DNA from: Ascarosepion bandense
Taxonomy: Eukaryota > Mollusca > Cephalopoda > Sepiida > Sepiidae
NCBI GenBank assembly: GCA_037127315.1
Contig: JBBBDQ010001921.1
Span: 337,501-401,500 of the forward strand
DNA: 64,000 nucleotides
Reading direction: 5' to 3'
The translations under genes were made by a program, and so were the position numbers. This document shows, in pieces, positions 20,421 through 31,165 of the stretch (position 1 is the first letter of the stretch; each line of letters starts with the position of its first letter). The notes under the pieces were generated by a model, which saw nothing but the letters and a program-made list of their open reading frames with translations, was not told the origin of the DNA and did no database searches.

Positions 20421-20600
20421 CCTATTTTGCTGTATCACTGCTCATCAGTGTGGCTAGACATTCGAATGCTTTCAGCCAGGAATGAAACTCATATGAGTTA
20501 GAATCAGAGATACTATCCTTCAGCATGGCTGAGAGTGAAGAAGATTTTAACTTATATATGCAGTGTATACACATGCCAGCAGCCAAGATAACTCAATTCA
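20421..20600 (-). mobile_element. SINE-B variant, diverged
   Basis: CCTATTTTGCTGTATCACTG, CTCATCAGTGTGGCTAGAC and CAGGAATGAAACTC correspond to the SINE-B tail and box B. The upstream part differs from SINE-B proper. Confidence 0.65.
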
Positions 20601-20663
20601 TGATTGAAATGTAATGATATATATATATATATATATATATACGAAGATGCACACACACTTATA

Positions 20664-20702
20664 ATTAATTAATTTCTATCTATTCAAAATAGATAGAAAT
20701 AA
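20664..20702. repeat. short perfect hairpin
   Basis: ATTTCTATCTATT, a 3-nt loop (CAA), and AATAGATAGAAAT form a 13-bp stem. Role unknown. Confidence 0.8.
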
Positions 20703-20720
20703 TTAGTGCATATATATATA

Positions 20721-21257
20721 CTAGCAGTATAGCCCGGTGTTGCTCGGGTGTGATGAAAGCTTTAAAACTAATCCATGGTCCTGGAGCTCAGACTCTTTGG
20801 ACGTTGACACGAAAGACTAAAAAGCAATAGTTGTTTCCAGTTAAAGTGAAATCATAGACTGAAAGAAAAATGAATGGATGTAAGTCAAATTTTGATTTCC
20901 TGGTATTGATTTTTATATATATATATTATCGATATTATTGATTTTCTGCACTATTGTAAGAACTGCAATCTTGAAACTTCTGAATATCGTTTCTTATGTC
21001 TTTGTCTATGAGTGTATCAATTTTGATTAAAATTGGATCCCATCTTCTATAACCCGATATTTTTAATTATCGATTTTCCATATTTATTGGGGGTTCCTCA
21101 ACACAAAACCTAGCTAAGAACACTTGCAGACACTTATAGTAAAACTGTGTAAAATTTCAAGAAAATTGGTTCAGCCGTTTCGGAGTCTGTAGGTAATGGA
21201 CACACACACGCACATACACACACACATACAAAGTCCATTTATAAATAAGTTTAGATT
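20721..21257 (-). mobile_element. Helitron-type element, family 1, internally deleted
   Basis: CTAG at 20721-20724 with the GCCCGGTGTTGCTCGGGT hairpin region on its inner side; the base beyond CTAG on the minus strand is T. The central part between about 20910 and 20930 is deleted relative to other copies. 5' end near 21257 (TTAAATCTAAACTTATTTAT). Confidence 0.75.
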
Positions 21258-21602
21258 TAATATATATATAAAGTACATATATTTTGACAGTGTCTTTTCT
21301 TTTAAACAAGTTGTGTTTAAAATCAAATGTTGTAAAAATTTTTCATAACGTTTATTTATTTTCTTTTAAAATGTTGTAACACTTTTCCTGCTACAAGGCA
21401 ATATTTGATTTTGAAACTGTAATATAGTCCCTGATGATGAACGATGATGTTTGTAAGTACTAGGAGAACCTTTGGACAATTTTATACAAATATAATTCAG
21501 AAACAAAAAGTCTAATCAGAAAACAGAAAATATGAAAAAATTCAAAAGAAAATATATAAGACTATGTTGTCTCTATCATTTAACACAACTTGTTTAAAAC
21601 AA

Positions 21603-21605
<3 letters not shown>
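21258..21605. repeat. PLE-tail-like repeat
   Basis: Contains CCTGATGATGAACGATG, CCTTTGGACAATTTTATAC and TTGTCTCTATCATTTAACAC, in the same order as the 19230 and 19957 repeats. The hammerhead GAAA box is not in place here. Confidence 0.45.
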
Positions 21606-21639
<34 letters not shown>

Positions 21640-21651
<12 letters not shown>

Positions 21652-21735
21652 GGAGTAGAGACTCCGACTGGCACCAAATCAGTCGAGTTTCGTTCCCGTG
21701 ATATAGTGAAATGGGCTTGTATGTGGATGACTAAT
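21640..21735 (+). mobile_element. SINE-B2 partial copy
   Basis: GGGAGTAGAGACTCCGACTG, GTCGAGTTTCG, then the tail GAAATGGGCTTGTATGTGG with the middle deleted. A long TA run precedes it. Confidence 0.7.
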
Positions 21736-22042
21736 ATATTATACTCTCATTATGATTGAGCTCTCTGGAAAAGAAAATTTTTAAAAACAGTTTCCACTTC
21801 AGCTATAATGCATGACTCTTCAGAAATGAATTGAGTTCTCTTGGTGACTGGCGTCTGTATACACTGCTTACATACAAGATGTTAAAATTTCCCTTCTCTG
21901 ACCCCATGCGCCGATGGCTTAGGGAGTAGAGACTCCGACTGACACCAAATCCGTCGAGTTTCGATCCCGGCCAGAAGCAAGTGGATATGTCTAGCCACAC
22001 TGATGAACTGTGATACAGCGAAACGGGCTTGTATGTGGATGA

Positions 22043-22080
<38 letters not shown>
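21736..22080 (+). mobile_element. SINE-B2 full copy with TA tail
   Basis: The tRNA-like part GCGCCGATGGCTTAGGGAG (box A-like) and GAGTTTCGATCCCGG (box B, one mismatch) is better preserved than in SINE-B. The tail GAACTGTGATACAGCGAAAC and ATGTGGATGACTAATATA leads into a TA run. Placed as a sister family of SINE-B because the tails match. Confidence 0.8.
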
Positions 22081-22083
<3 letters not shown>

Positions 22084-22129
22084 TAATTACTTTGTTTTTG
22101 ATCATAATAAAATTAGACCATTACACATT

Positions 22130-22250
22130 TGTATTAAAAAGTATTCAATACAATTATATAGTAGAACTTTTGAATATTCTTCATTTGTAAACGAGTTATT
22201 ATGCAGCCTAGGTTTCTACCATGTGGTGTCTTCAAGTGATTTGTAATTGT
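22130..22250 (-). repeat. repeat Y with hammerhead-like core
   Basis: Minus strand: TTGAAGACACC, ACAT, GGTAGAAACC, then GCATAATAACTCGTTTAC. The same series is at 43640-43735 on the plus strand. Confidence 0.5.
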
Positions 22251-22565
22251 TGGAGTAGATATCCATTTAATTTGAACAGTAATATTAATGTCTATTGGCC
22301 TAGATTTCAAAAGTATTAATGTTATATACGTACCTATGAACATTTTTGGGTATGTCCCAATCCTCATAAATACATTGGACACTATTGTGAGGGGAGTTAT
22401 ATCGCTGTTACCACTAGCAATGGTTAGATACCTCACACAGCTGGTGAGTTTTGTATTTTGTTGATGTCATAAAGATTACTATTTCATTTTCCAACTTTCG
22501 TTTTGGTTATTTTTCATTCAGAAACACTTTTAGGTTACAACACTTAATAGAGAAAAATGTGCCTC
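22251..22565. other. no recognisable feature
   Basis: Unique-looking AT-rich DNA. Confidence 0.4.
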
Positions 22566-22655
22566 CTGATGGAATCTAACCTGTAGTCTATTTAATTTGG
22601 GAAAATCACATTCAAGCCAAGTATTCTTTACCATTAAACTAAGAGAAGCCATTAT
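22566..22655 (-). other. tRNA-like relic
   Basis: Minus strand TTAGTTTAATGGTAAAG resembles a box A and D-arm, and CAGGTTAGATTCCATC resembles a box B, about 60 nt apart. The T-stem is not complementary, so no gene is called. Confidence 0.3.
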
Positions 22656-23163
22656 TATAAAGCAAAGCTTAATTAATGTAAACTCCTACTGGGACATTTC
22701 TAACACTTTCCCTGCTAATTTTATTTTTGTAAACAAAAAATAAACTAAATAGTCTATATATTAATACCATAGTACCTCTGTGTGTCATATCTAGAAAGTA
22801 ATATGTGAACACACACAAAGAAGTTTCAGTATTGAAATGCCGGACAACATACACACAAACACGCATGATAAATGAAAGAAAATGTCAAACGGGAAATATA
22901 AACGAAAAAGAGAAATTAAAATAAATATTATAAAAAAAGAGAGATTATTATTGTAGTTCCAGCATTTTTGTGCTTTAAATAATAATTTCAAGTCTTTCTT
23001 TGCTGTCTTCATCTTTATTCTCTTTTAACTGAGAAAAAAATCTTTTCATCCATTTATTTTTATTCAATTGGTTCTTCAATTCTCCCTGTGAACAACATAA
23101 CAAATTGTAGTCTTTATATTATAGGTACCTACGTGTGTCACACTTTTGTTGTAATGAATGAAA
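22656..23163. other. no recognisable feature
   Basis: AT-rich DNA. ORFs on the minus strand have no motif that I recognise. Confidence 0.4.
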
Positions 23164-23199
23164 TCTAAATCTAAACTTATTTATAAATGGAACTTTGTC

Positions 23200-23238
<39 letters not shown>

Positions 23239-23308
23239 GTGTCTGTGTGTGTGTGTCTGTGTGTGTGTCTGTGTGTGTCTGTGTATGTGTCTGTGTCTGT
23301 GTGTGTGT

Positions 23309-23352
<44 letters not shown>

Positions 23353-23983
23353 CTCTGTGTGTGTGTGTGTGTGTCCATTACCTATAGACTCCAAAACAGC
23401 TGAACCAATTTTCTTGAAAATTTACAGTAATTTTCTTGAACCAATTTTCTTGAAAATTTACACAGTTGTACTATAAGCATCTGTGAGTGTTCTTAGCTAG
23501 GTTTTGTGTCGACATAAGAAATGATATTCAGAAGTTTCAAGCTTGCAGTTCTTACAATAATGCAGAAAATCAATAATATATATATATATATATAAAAGCA
23601 AGATGTGTCTGTGAGTGTCTGTTTATCTGCCTGTATGTCTGTATTTTTTTCAGCTCTTTTATTTTAGTTTTTGCTTCAGGTTTGGCTCTAAGTAGTTATA
23701 CTTGTAGTTCTTAGTGTAAGCCATGATACCATTTACTCAGAGGACTTATTTTGCCTTCAAAATTCAGTTTACGACGAAAAAAACTTATTTGATATTGATG
23801 CCAGGAAATCAAAATTTGACTTACATCCATTCATTTTTCTTTCAGTCTACGTTTTTGCTTTAACTGGAAACAACTATTGCTTTTTAGTCTTTCGTGCCAA
23901 TGTCCAAAGAGTCTGAGCTCCAGGACCATGGATTAGTTTTAAAGCTTTCATTACACCCGAGCAACTCCAGGCTATACTGCTAG
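23164..23983 (+). mobile_element. Helitron-type element, family 1, with GT tract
   Basis: 5' end TCTAAATCTAAACTTATTT preceded by A; 3' end GGCTATACTGCTAG (CTAG 23980-23983) followed by T. The 3' hairpin is mutated. A GT/GTCT tract of about 170 bp (23203-23375) and a short TA run lie inside. A 40-bp segment near 23410-23460 (ACCAATTTTCTTGAAAATTT) is tandemly duplicated. Confidence 0.8.
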
Positions 23984-24040
23984 TTTATACATAAGTGAAT
24001 ACAATGAATTCCATGGCACCACAATGCACATATCAGTTGT
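23984..24040 (-). mobile_element. SINE-A head fragment
   Basis: CATAAGTGAATACAATGAATT then CATGGCACCACAATGCAC: head of SINE-A on the minus strand with the tRNA core deleted. It abuts the Helitron-type 3' end. Confidence 0.55.
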
Positions 24041-24322
24041 ACTGATCTAAATTTGAAGAAAATACATGTTTTAATATATCTCTCCTAATGCAAGCGGATT
24101 TTGAAAAAATGTATCTTATTTTATCCACTATTTAAAAATGATAAAATTTGGGTATGTGTGTGATTGATCAGCGCCATCAATAAAGAAACTTATAAAGTCC
24201 TCTTTACACTTCATCTTAACTTTGTTAAATCTGTTTTTATAGACAAAAGAAAGTGAATTTAATATTCATTGCTCAAATAATTTTGCTTTGATCCAATTTG
24301 AATGATAGAATATTTTTAATAT
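24041..24322. other. no recognisable feature
   Basis: AT-rich DNA. Confidence 0.4.
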
Positions 24323-24435
24323 TTGAGATATTTGAGAAAGCTAAAATTAATTTAGCTTATAAAAGCAATAATGAAATTATGTTAGCATAATAACTTGCTT
24401 TAAAAATGAGTTTACACTCTTCACAAACAATACCT
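24323..24435 (+). repeat. array leader, copy A
   Basis: AAAGCTAAAATTAATTTAGC, ATGTTAGCATAATAACTT and CACAAACAATACC match leaders at 29161, 30488, 31299 and 33966. In each case a CTAC/CTAT-rich tract follows. Confidence 0.7.
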
Positions 24436-26030
24436 GCCTTTCTATCTTCCAATTCTGTCTAATTTTCCATCTCCCTGCCTACTTACCTATTTTTCTACCT
24501 TCATCTCTTCCGATCAATCGTCCTAACTTACTCCCAATCATCTACTTACCTTCCTGTCTTTCTACCGATCTACCTTCTACTCTTCCCATCTCCCTACCTA
24601 CCTATCTACCTACCTACTTATTTACCTATGTTTCTATCTCTCTACCTACCTACCTACCTCCCATTTCTCCATCTCCATACCTACCCATCTCCCTACCTCC
24701 CTACCCATCTCCCTACCTACCTACTCACATACCTATCGACCCATCTCCCTACCTACCCACCTATCTCCCTACCTACCAATCTAAATTCCCATCTCCCTGT
24801 CTACCTACCTTCCAACTTACCTACTGACCCACCTATGTTCCTATATCCCTACCTACCTACCTTCCATTTTTCTATCTCCTTACCTACCTACCTACCCATC
24901 ACCCTACCTACCTTCTTATCTCCCTACCTACCTACTCACATACCTATCGACCCATCTCCCTACCTACCTACCTACCTACCTACCTACCTACCTACCTACC
25001 TACCCATCACCCTACCTACCTTCCTATCTCCCTACCTACCTACTCACATACCTATCGACCCATTTCCCTACCTACCTACCTACCTACCTACCTACTGATC
25101 CATCTTTGTTCCTATCTCCCTACCTACCTTCCATTTTCCCATCTCCTTATCTCCCTACCTACCTACTTACCTACCCACCCATCATCCTACCTACCTACCA
25201 ACCTACCTTCCTAACTACCTTCCTATCTCCCTACCTACCTACCTTCATATCTCCCTACCTACCTACCTACCTACCTCCCTACCTACCTACTCACATACCT
25301 ATTGACCCATCACCCTACCTACCTTCTTATCTCCCTACCTACCTACCTACCTACCTTCCTATCTCCCTACCTACTCACATACCTATTGACCCATCTCCCT
25401 ACCTACCTACCTACCTACTGATCCAACTATGTTCCTATCTCCCTACCTACCTTCCATTTTCCCATCTTCTTACCTACCTACCTACCTTCCTATCTACCTA
25501 CTCACTTACCTATCAACCCATCTCCCTACCTACCAACCCATCTCCCTACCTACTTACCTACTGATCCACCTATGTTCCTACCTTCCATTTTCCCATCTTC
25601 TTACCTACCTACCTACCTACCCATCGCCCTACCTTCCTACCTTCCTATCTCCCTCTCTCCATCCCTACCTGCCTACCAACCTACCTTCCTATCTCCCTCT
25701 CTCCATCCCTACCTACCTACCTTCCTACCTTCCTATCTCCCTCTCTCCATCCCTACCTACCTACCTTCCTACCTTCCTATCTCTCTCCCTCTCTACCTAA
25801 CTTCCTAGGGACCTCCCTACCTCCCTACATCTCTTTTATTCTATATACTTTCCTATCTTTCAGTCTCCCTACCTTTCAGCTTATATATCCACCTACCTCA
25901 TTACCTACCTACTTCTTATCTTCTGAACCCTACCTCTCTATCTACCTACCTAGTTACCTATTAATTTTTCTATCTACCTTCCTATCTACCTACCTACCTA
26001 CCAATTGATCAACTGATCTATCTACCTATC
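24436..26030. repeat. CTAC-rich tetranucleotide array, 1.6 kb
   Basis: Irregular CCTA/CTAC units with CTCC, CATC and CTTC variants. Longer blocks of about 200-330 bp are themselves repeated, for example the block with ACTCACATACCTATCGACCC occurs at least four times. The ORFs reading YLPTYLP on the plus strand are artefacts. It ends in CTATCATCTTAAAAAC, a boundary also seen at 31290. Confidence 0.95.
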
Positions 26031-26330
26031 ATCTTAAAAACACAAACATTTTTAACAGGGTTTAGACTGTTATTTTTATCTGTTCTTTTCACAAGGTTTC
26101 TGCCACTGTCCACTCCGGCTTTCTTCAGGTGATATTTGTTGGGATTTTGAACCAAACCTTTTATTTATCACTTCTTTGGATCACTCAGCCAATGCATTTA
26201 TCCATTGGCTCATATGTCTTTGGGAAGATTTGTGAGTGAATTTAGGGAATTTATCAATCATTTTTACCAAAGCTCATATGACATCTTTTTTAAAATAATT
26301 TTTTAGCTAATTTATATTTCTGTGATTCTC
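26031..26330 (-). repeat. PLE 3' tail with hammerhead-like core
   Basis: Minus strand at 26096-26128: CTGAAGA, AAGCC, a 12-nt loop, GGCA, GAAAC. It lies about 200 bp downstream of the PLE endonuclease remnant on the same strand, as at 19957. Confidence 0.55.
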
Positions 26331-26680
26331 GAGCACTCTTTATTACTTGTTCCCATTTTGTATTCATTTCTATGCTTGGCTGGCTTAGGAGGTTTTTATA
26401 GCCTAGCATATGTGCTGATTCTTTAATTTTTCATATTTTTCTGGGAAATTTTCCGTCTACTATCTCAACATCATGTCACATCATTCGAGTCTCTTTTCAT
26501 ATTTTTTTTTATTATTTCTCTTTGTGTTACAGCCTTATGGTATTTGTTTAGTCTGAAGGGGTTGACATTTTTCTGTTATATTTCTTGTCACAGCTGCATG
26601 GGATGGAGTAAATACAGTTCTTAGTCATGTTCTCCTTTATGGATGACTTTACTCAAAAGAGATATCTATTTATTGTTGAA
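26331..26680 (-). pseudogene. Penelope-like element GIY-YIG endonuclease remnant
   Basis: Minus-strand translation from about 26650 gives KENMTKNCIYSIPCSCDKKY. This corresponds to the start of the PLE GIY-YIG domain (VYxIPCxCGKxYIGET), with the YIG segment already lost. Beyond it stops accumulate. Homologous to the plus-strand copies at 28640 and 29770. Confidence 0.7.
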
Positions 26681-26689
26681 ACCAAACCC

Positions 26690-27230
26690 GGCTCTGCCAT
26701 TCACCAGCTCAAGCCCATAAATCTAGAATATGTATAGAAACTAGCATGGTAACAAAATGAGGGATTAGTTTATATATTGATTATAATATAGAATTGATCC
26801 CCAATTTTACATTCACATTATAATTTCTTATAAACAGTTGGCATATATCTTCTTCTTCTATGTGCCCTGTCCTTTCAGGAGGTAGGCAATCATGGCTTTC
26901 CATGTCTCCCTATCCCTGGTGGCTCTTAGCAAGCCTTCTCCTGTTACACCATCCAAACCCCACTCTGCCATCCACTAGCTTAAGCCCATAAATCTAGAAT
27001 GTAAATGTATAGAAACCAGCATGGTAACAAAATGAGGGATCAGTTTATATAATGATTATAATATATAATTGATCCCCAATTTTATATCCACATTATAATT
27101 TCTTATAAACAGTTGGCATATATCTTCTTCTTCTATGTGCCCTGTCCTTTCAGGACGTAGGCAATCATGGCTTTCCACGTCTCCCTGTCCCTGGTGGCTC
27201 TTAGCTCACTTTTTCCTGTTGTACCAAGCA
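26690..27230 (-). repeat. tandem duplication, 271-bp period, of a LINE 3' end
   Basis: GCCCATAAATCTAGAAT at 26713 and 26984; GCCCTGTCCTTTCAGGA in both units. Each unit contains a short palindromic element (GGGATCAGTT...AATTGATCCCC) and the antisense 3' tip of the RTE-like LINE that follows. Confidence 0.75.
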
Positions 27231-28070
27231 ACCCTCATTCCGCCATCCACCTGATCAGGTCCTTCAAAGATGTTATCTGCTGCTTTCCTCTGTCTCTTTT
27301 TCCCTCTATCTCGCCTGTTTGCTAACAGGCCAGATCAGGTTCTCCAAGACCTCCTTCCTCATTGCATGTCCCAGACACTTTAGTTGTCTCTTCCTAATGC
27401 TCAGTATTAATTTCCTTTTTGTCTCCATTCTTTCCAACACATCATCATTGCTCACATGCTCGGTCCATGATATCCGCAGCATCCTTCTGTAGAACCACAT
27501 TTCAGTTGCTTCAAGTTTTTTCTTCATCTTCGAAGATATTGTCCAACATTCACTGCAATATTTAAGAACCAACATCACATAGCAATCCAATACTCTCCTT
27601 TTTGTGTCTAGCGAAATTGTCCAGTTTCTTAATACTTTACTCAACTTCTGGAATGCTTCTTTCGCCATGCCAATTCGCCTTCGGATCTCAGTGTCGCACT
27701 TTCCTAGGTATTTAAATTTCTGTACCTGCTTGATTTTAGAGTACCTCATCTGTAATTGGCATTTTGGGCTGCTCTTTTTGGTGATGACCATGCATTCCGT
27801 TTTCTTGCAGTTTATTTGTAGTCCTTTCTTGTTACTATCTTCAGCTACCTTCAGTAGAAGGTCTTGTAGTTTCCTTTCCATATTTGCTATCAGCACTGTA
27901 TCATCTGCGTACCTTATATTGTTTAAATTGTGGTCTCCGATAATGGATCCTGGCATAACTTCTAGGGTTAGTCTTCGTGAATTTTGGGCATACTGTATAT
28001 GTGAGATAAGTTTGCTGTAACATTGTGACAACTGCTTGTATGTCTTATCTAGGAAGTGGTCCTTATTTTG
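27231..28070 (-). pseudogene. RTE-like LINE reverse transcriptase, C-terminal half
   Basis: A 241-residue open frame (27306-28031, minus) contains IRYADDTVLIAN, the RT catalytic Y-A-D-D box intact, then ECMVITKK, FKYLGKCDTEIRRRI, KYCSECWTIS, LEATEMWFYRRMLRISW and CLGHAMRKEVLENLIW. This is the C-terminal half of an endonuclease/RT of the kind often annotated as craniofacial development protein 2-like (RTE/BovB or a relative). The N-terminal endonuclease and early RT motifs are absent, so it is a 5'-truncated copy. A short deletion joins FKYLG to KCDTE. Among the youngest coding remnants in the window. Confidence 0.85.
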
Positions 28071-28125
28071 ATTAGAAACTGCAACAGTTTTCTTTCAGGT
28101 TTTCATTGTTGATCTTTCTTTACGA

Positions 28126-28569
28126 CTAGCATCATAGCCCGGTGTTGCCCGTGCAACTCAGAACATTTTAGTAGTAGGAGAAAATGCCACTTTTTTTTTT
28201 TTTTAGATATTTTGTTTTTGCTTGAAAAAACACATTATTTTGAAAATATTTCTTTTGTTTCAAAATTACGAGGAAAAATATTCACATTTTTTTGTTGAAC
28301 AAATGAATTTTTAAAACGTCGGAATAGAAATTAAATATAAAGGCTCATTTTTTTTTTAATAAAAAAATATTTTAGTCACATTTGACACGTGTGATTTGAT
28401 TTCTGTGACGTAATTTAACAACCATCTTAGATTTTAGATGTTTTACAGAGCAAATGTAAACAATCAGCTCCATTGGCAAAAAAGTGCAAAAGGGGAAATT
28501 GCTGAACTTAAACGCGTGCATAGGGAACAGTCACACACAGACTCACGGATTGCTTTTTATATATATAGA
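28126..28569 (-). mobile_element. Helitron-type element, family 2
   Basis: CTAG at 28126-28129; on the minus strand a CGGGCAACACCGGG hairpin lies 12 nt before it (CTATGATGCTAG), then T would be expected and TCGT follows. The 5' end is TCTATATATATAAAAAGC at 28569, preceded by A. The interior is unrelated to family 1; only the terminal signature is shared. No coding capacity. Confidence 0.6.
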
Positions 28570-29160
28570 TAACTACCATTTCTAAATCTTTCTTGTTTAT
28601 CTTTACAGTTGTATTGCTTTTGACAGTTGCAATCTGATATTTCCCAAAGTCTTGAAGGCTTCTTGAACAGAACTGTAATCATTATGACATCAGTAAAATC
28701 TTCAGGAGTGGTTCAACAGTAAACAGACATCTTTTCCCAGTAAGACCACCCATCGAGAACATGATTAAGAACTGTGTTTACTCCATCCCATGCGGCTGTA
28801 GCAAGAAATATAAAGAAACATGCCATAAGATAAGATTACAAGAACATTGTAAAGCCTTAGAAATAAAAATATCAAGTATGGCTGACTACATATCAAACCA
28901 AAAGGGAAATCAAACCCACTGTGCGATGATTGTGAAATAATAGAGAACATCACTGAAAAATATGAAAACTAAAGGAATCAGCACATGTGCTAAGCTACAA
29001 AAATTTAATAAGCCAATCAAGCCTAGAAATGAATACAGTATGAGAACTAATAATACTGAGAGCTAAAGAAAAACAGAAATAATAAATGAGGTGAAAAATG
29101 ACACAGTACCTCATCTCAAATAACACAGTACCTCATCTCAAAAACATAGACAGAAGCACA
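28570..29160 (+). pseudogene. Penelope-like element endonuclease remnant, plus strand
   Basis: Translation reads HLFPVRPPIENMIKNCVYSI, then PCGCSKKY, ETCHKIRLQEH. This is the inter-domain to GIY-YIG segment of a PLE (VYSIPCxC and R-L-x-E-H). The YIG is replaced by YKE. It is followed by a conserved non-coding stretch (AGCTAAAGAAAAACAG) and two 19-20-bp ACAGTACCTCATCTC units. Confidence 0.7.
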
Positions 29161-29282
29161 AAATCATTTACCTTAGAAAAACAAAAGAAAAAATTATTAA
29201 TACGATAGCATAATAACTTCTTTGAAAAATAAATTTCCATACCCTACAAACACTTACATATCTAGCTACCTCCCTTCTTATA
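29161..29282 (+). repeat. array leader, copy B, with short CTAC tract
   Basis: CGATAGCATAATAACTTC, GAAAAATAAATTTCCATA, then ATCTAGCTACCTCCC. The tract is cut by the SINE-A insertion at 29283. Confidence 0.65.
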
Positions 29283-29545
29283 TCAGTCAGTTAAGTGCCA
29301 TGCATGATACACATTTTGGGTGATCATGTCTCGAAAGAGACATGACTGACTGGGCAGAAGATTATCCCAAAGTAGGTTGCCATTGCTTTCTGCAGTAGAC
29401 TGGTTGCTGACCAAGGCTATAGAACCCAATCTGTCCTGTTATTTAACCCATAACTGGAGGGAAGAGATGGATTAATAACTTTGTCAAGGGTATTTGTGCG
29501 TAAGTGAATGTAATGGATTCAACTGGAATTTGAACTTGGCTCCTT
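29283..29545 (-). mobile_element. SINE-A, lacking the outer tRNA head
   Basis: CAGTCAGTTAAGTGCCATGC to TTCAACTGGAATTTGAAC. It inserted in a CTAY tract; tetranucleotide sequence resumes on the far side. Confidence 0.8.
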
Positions 29546-29765
29546 CTTGTATATCTATCTATATACCTACATATTTATCTGTCTATTAACTGAACTATCT
29601 TACTTCCTACCTATATATAGATCAATCTATCTGTTAGACGTGGTTCTTGTTTTTTAGGATCTGCAGCAGTTTTGAAAACGGAAAGGAAACTTTCACAAAA
29701 TTTAGTGTGTGTATGTGTGTGTGTGCATATAGATGAATAGATTGATGAGTGTGTGTGCTTCTCCA
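29546..29765. other. CTAT-rich tract and unclassified DNA
   Basis: Degenerate CTAT/CTAC units to about 29630, then a TG-rich stretch near 29704-29725. Confidence 0.5.
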
Positions 29766-30126
29766 TCTTTTCCCCCATATATGCTGCTTGTAAGGCCGTA
29801 GTACACAGGGAAATAGAAAAATCAGGAATGGCTGACTATATATGGAGGGAAATGGGAGATCACCACTCTCTGTGGTGATGAGGTTGAAATAATAGACGGA
29901 GAATATCACTGGAAAATATGAAAACTTAAGGAATCAGCATATATGCTTAGCTATAAAAGTTTTCTAAGCCATCCAAGCCTAGAAATGAATACAAGATGGC
30001 ATCTAGTAATACTGAGAGCTAAAGAAAAACAGAAATAATAAATGAGGTGAAAAATGACACAGTACCTCATCTCAAATGATACAGTATCTCATCTCAAATG
30101 ACACAGCACCCCATCTCAGATGACAC
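29766..30126 (+). repeat. second copy of the PLE 3' region
   Basis: GGAATGGCTGACTATATA, ATATGAAAACTTAAGGAATC and AGCTAAAGAAAAACAG repeat 28870-29100. Ends in four ACAGTACCTCATCTC-like units of about 20 bp, which SINE-A at 30127 interrupts. Confidence 0.7.
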
Positions 30127-30432
30127 AGTCAGTCAATTAAGTGCCATACGTGATACACGCTTGGGCGATCATGTCTTGAAAGAGACATGACTGACTGGGC
30201 AGAAGGTTATCCCGCAGTAGGTTGCCATTGCTTTCTGCAGTAGACTGGTTGCCAGCCAAGGTTATAGAACCTAATCTGTCCTGTTATTTAACCCATAACT
30301 GGAAGGAAGAGACGGATTAATACCTTTCCCAAGGGTATTTGCGCGTAAGTGAATACAATGGATTCAACTGGAATTCGAACTCGGCTCCCCAGTTTCTCGT
30401 TCCGAGCCGATATCCACTGTACCACAACGCAT
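30127..30432 (-). mobile_element. SINE-A, full length, well preserved head
   Basis: Minus strand head: GTTGTGGTACAGTGG (box A region), ATATCGGCTCGGAACGAG and GAGTTCGAATTCC (box B). Inserted in the 20-bp repeat tract; TGACACAGT flanks both sides, but since that is also the repeat unit it cannot prove a target duplication. Confidence 0.9.
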
Positions 30433-30644
30433 ATCCTAATGACACAGTACCTCATCTTAAATTACACAGTACCTCATTTCATAAACATAGACAGAAGCAC
30501 AAAATAATTAAGCTAACAAAAATAAAATAAAAACTATTATGTTAGCATAATAACTACTTTGAAAAAGCAATTTTCAGTTTCTATAAACAAAGCAATCTAC
30601 ATACCTATGTTCCTACCTACCTATATACCTAACTACTTATTTAT
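30433..30644 (+). repeat. 20-bp units and array leader, copy C
   Basis: Two more ACAGTACCTCAT units, then AGAAGCACAAAATAATTAAG, ATGTTAGCATAATAACTAC and a CTAC tract (CTACCTACCTATA). Confidence 0.7.
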
Positions 30645-31165
30645 CAACTGGGTCCTGTGTATGACAATAAACTGCATCCAGCAGCAAGGAAGTTTGGGAG
30701 GAGCATGGAACCACCTCTTAATTGCTGTTGTCCCCAGGTCCACCCTGACTCGAAGTGGTAGCACCTGGTAGGGTCCCAGCTATGGGCAAATAGTTAACCT
30801 CCAAAATGGGGTCAAAACACTATGAAAATATAAAAATCAATTTTTATTGAAATATATACATAAAAATAAACTTTTATAGAAAAATATACATTTTTGAAGT
30901 AAAAAATTATTGCCATAATACATTTTTGAAGTAAAAAATTGTTGCCATAATACATTTTTGAAGAAAAAAATTATTACCAGAAATACATTTTTGAATACAA
31001 AATTAGAAGACAACTTCAGTTTTCTAAAATAAAAGAAAATAATAAAAATGTTTCATAAAAATTTGACTAAATCAACCCTTTCACTCAAACGAAACATTAA
31101 AAAAATACCTTAAAATCTCACCTTCACCCAGAGAGGTTGATATGCCATTAAACATAACTCAAACT
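30645..31165 (+). repeat. retroposon-D repeat, longest copy
   Basis: Starts GGGTCCTGTGTATGACAAT and contains GAGCATGGAACCACCTCTT, then several TACATTTTTGAAGTAAAAAA blocks in tandem (about 30890-30990), and ends GAGGTTGATATGCCATTAAAC. Truncated tails of the same kind end at 33445 and 50660. A retroelement 3' end is likely, but no protein was recognised. Confidence 0.6.

Noticed and set aside
21430..21465. CCTGATGATGAACGATGATG as a hammerhead core
   Set aside because: It has CTGATGA but no paired stem followed by GAAA at the right distance.
24628..25808. Plus-strand ORFs of up to 156 residues reading YLPTYLPTYLP
   Set aside because: They are direct translations of the CTAC tetranucleotide array, with no motif and no conservation beyond the DNA repeat.
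27604..28020. 138-residue plus-strand ORF
   Set aside because: Antisense shadow of the RTE-like reverse transcriptase on the minus strand.
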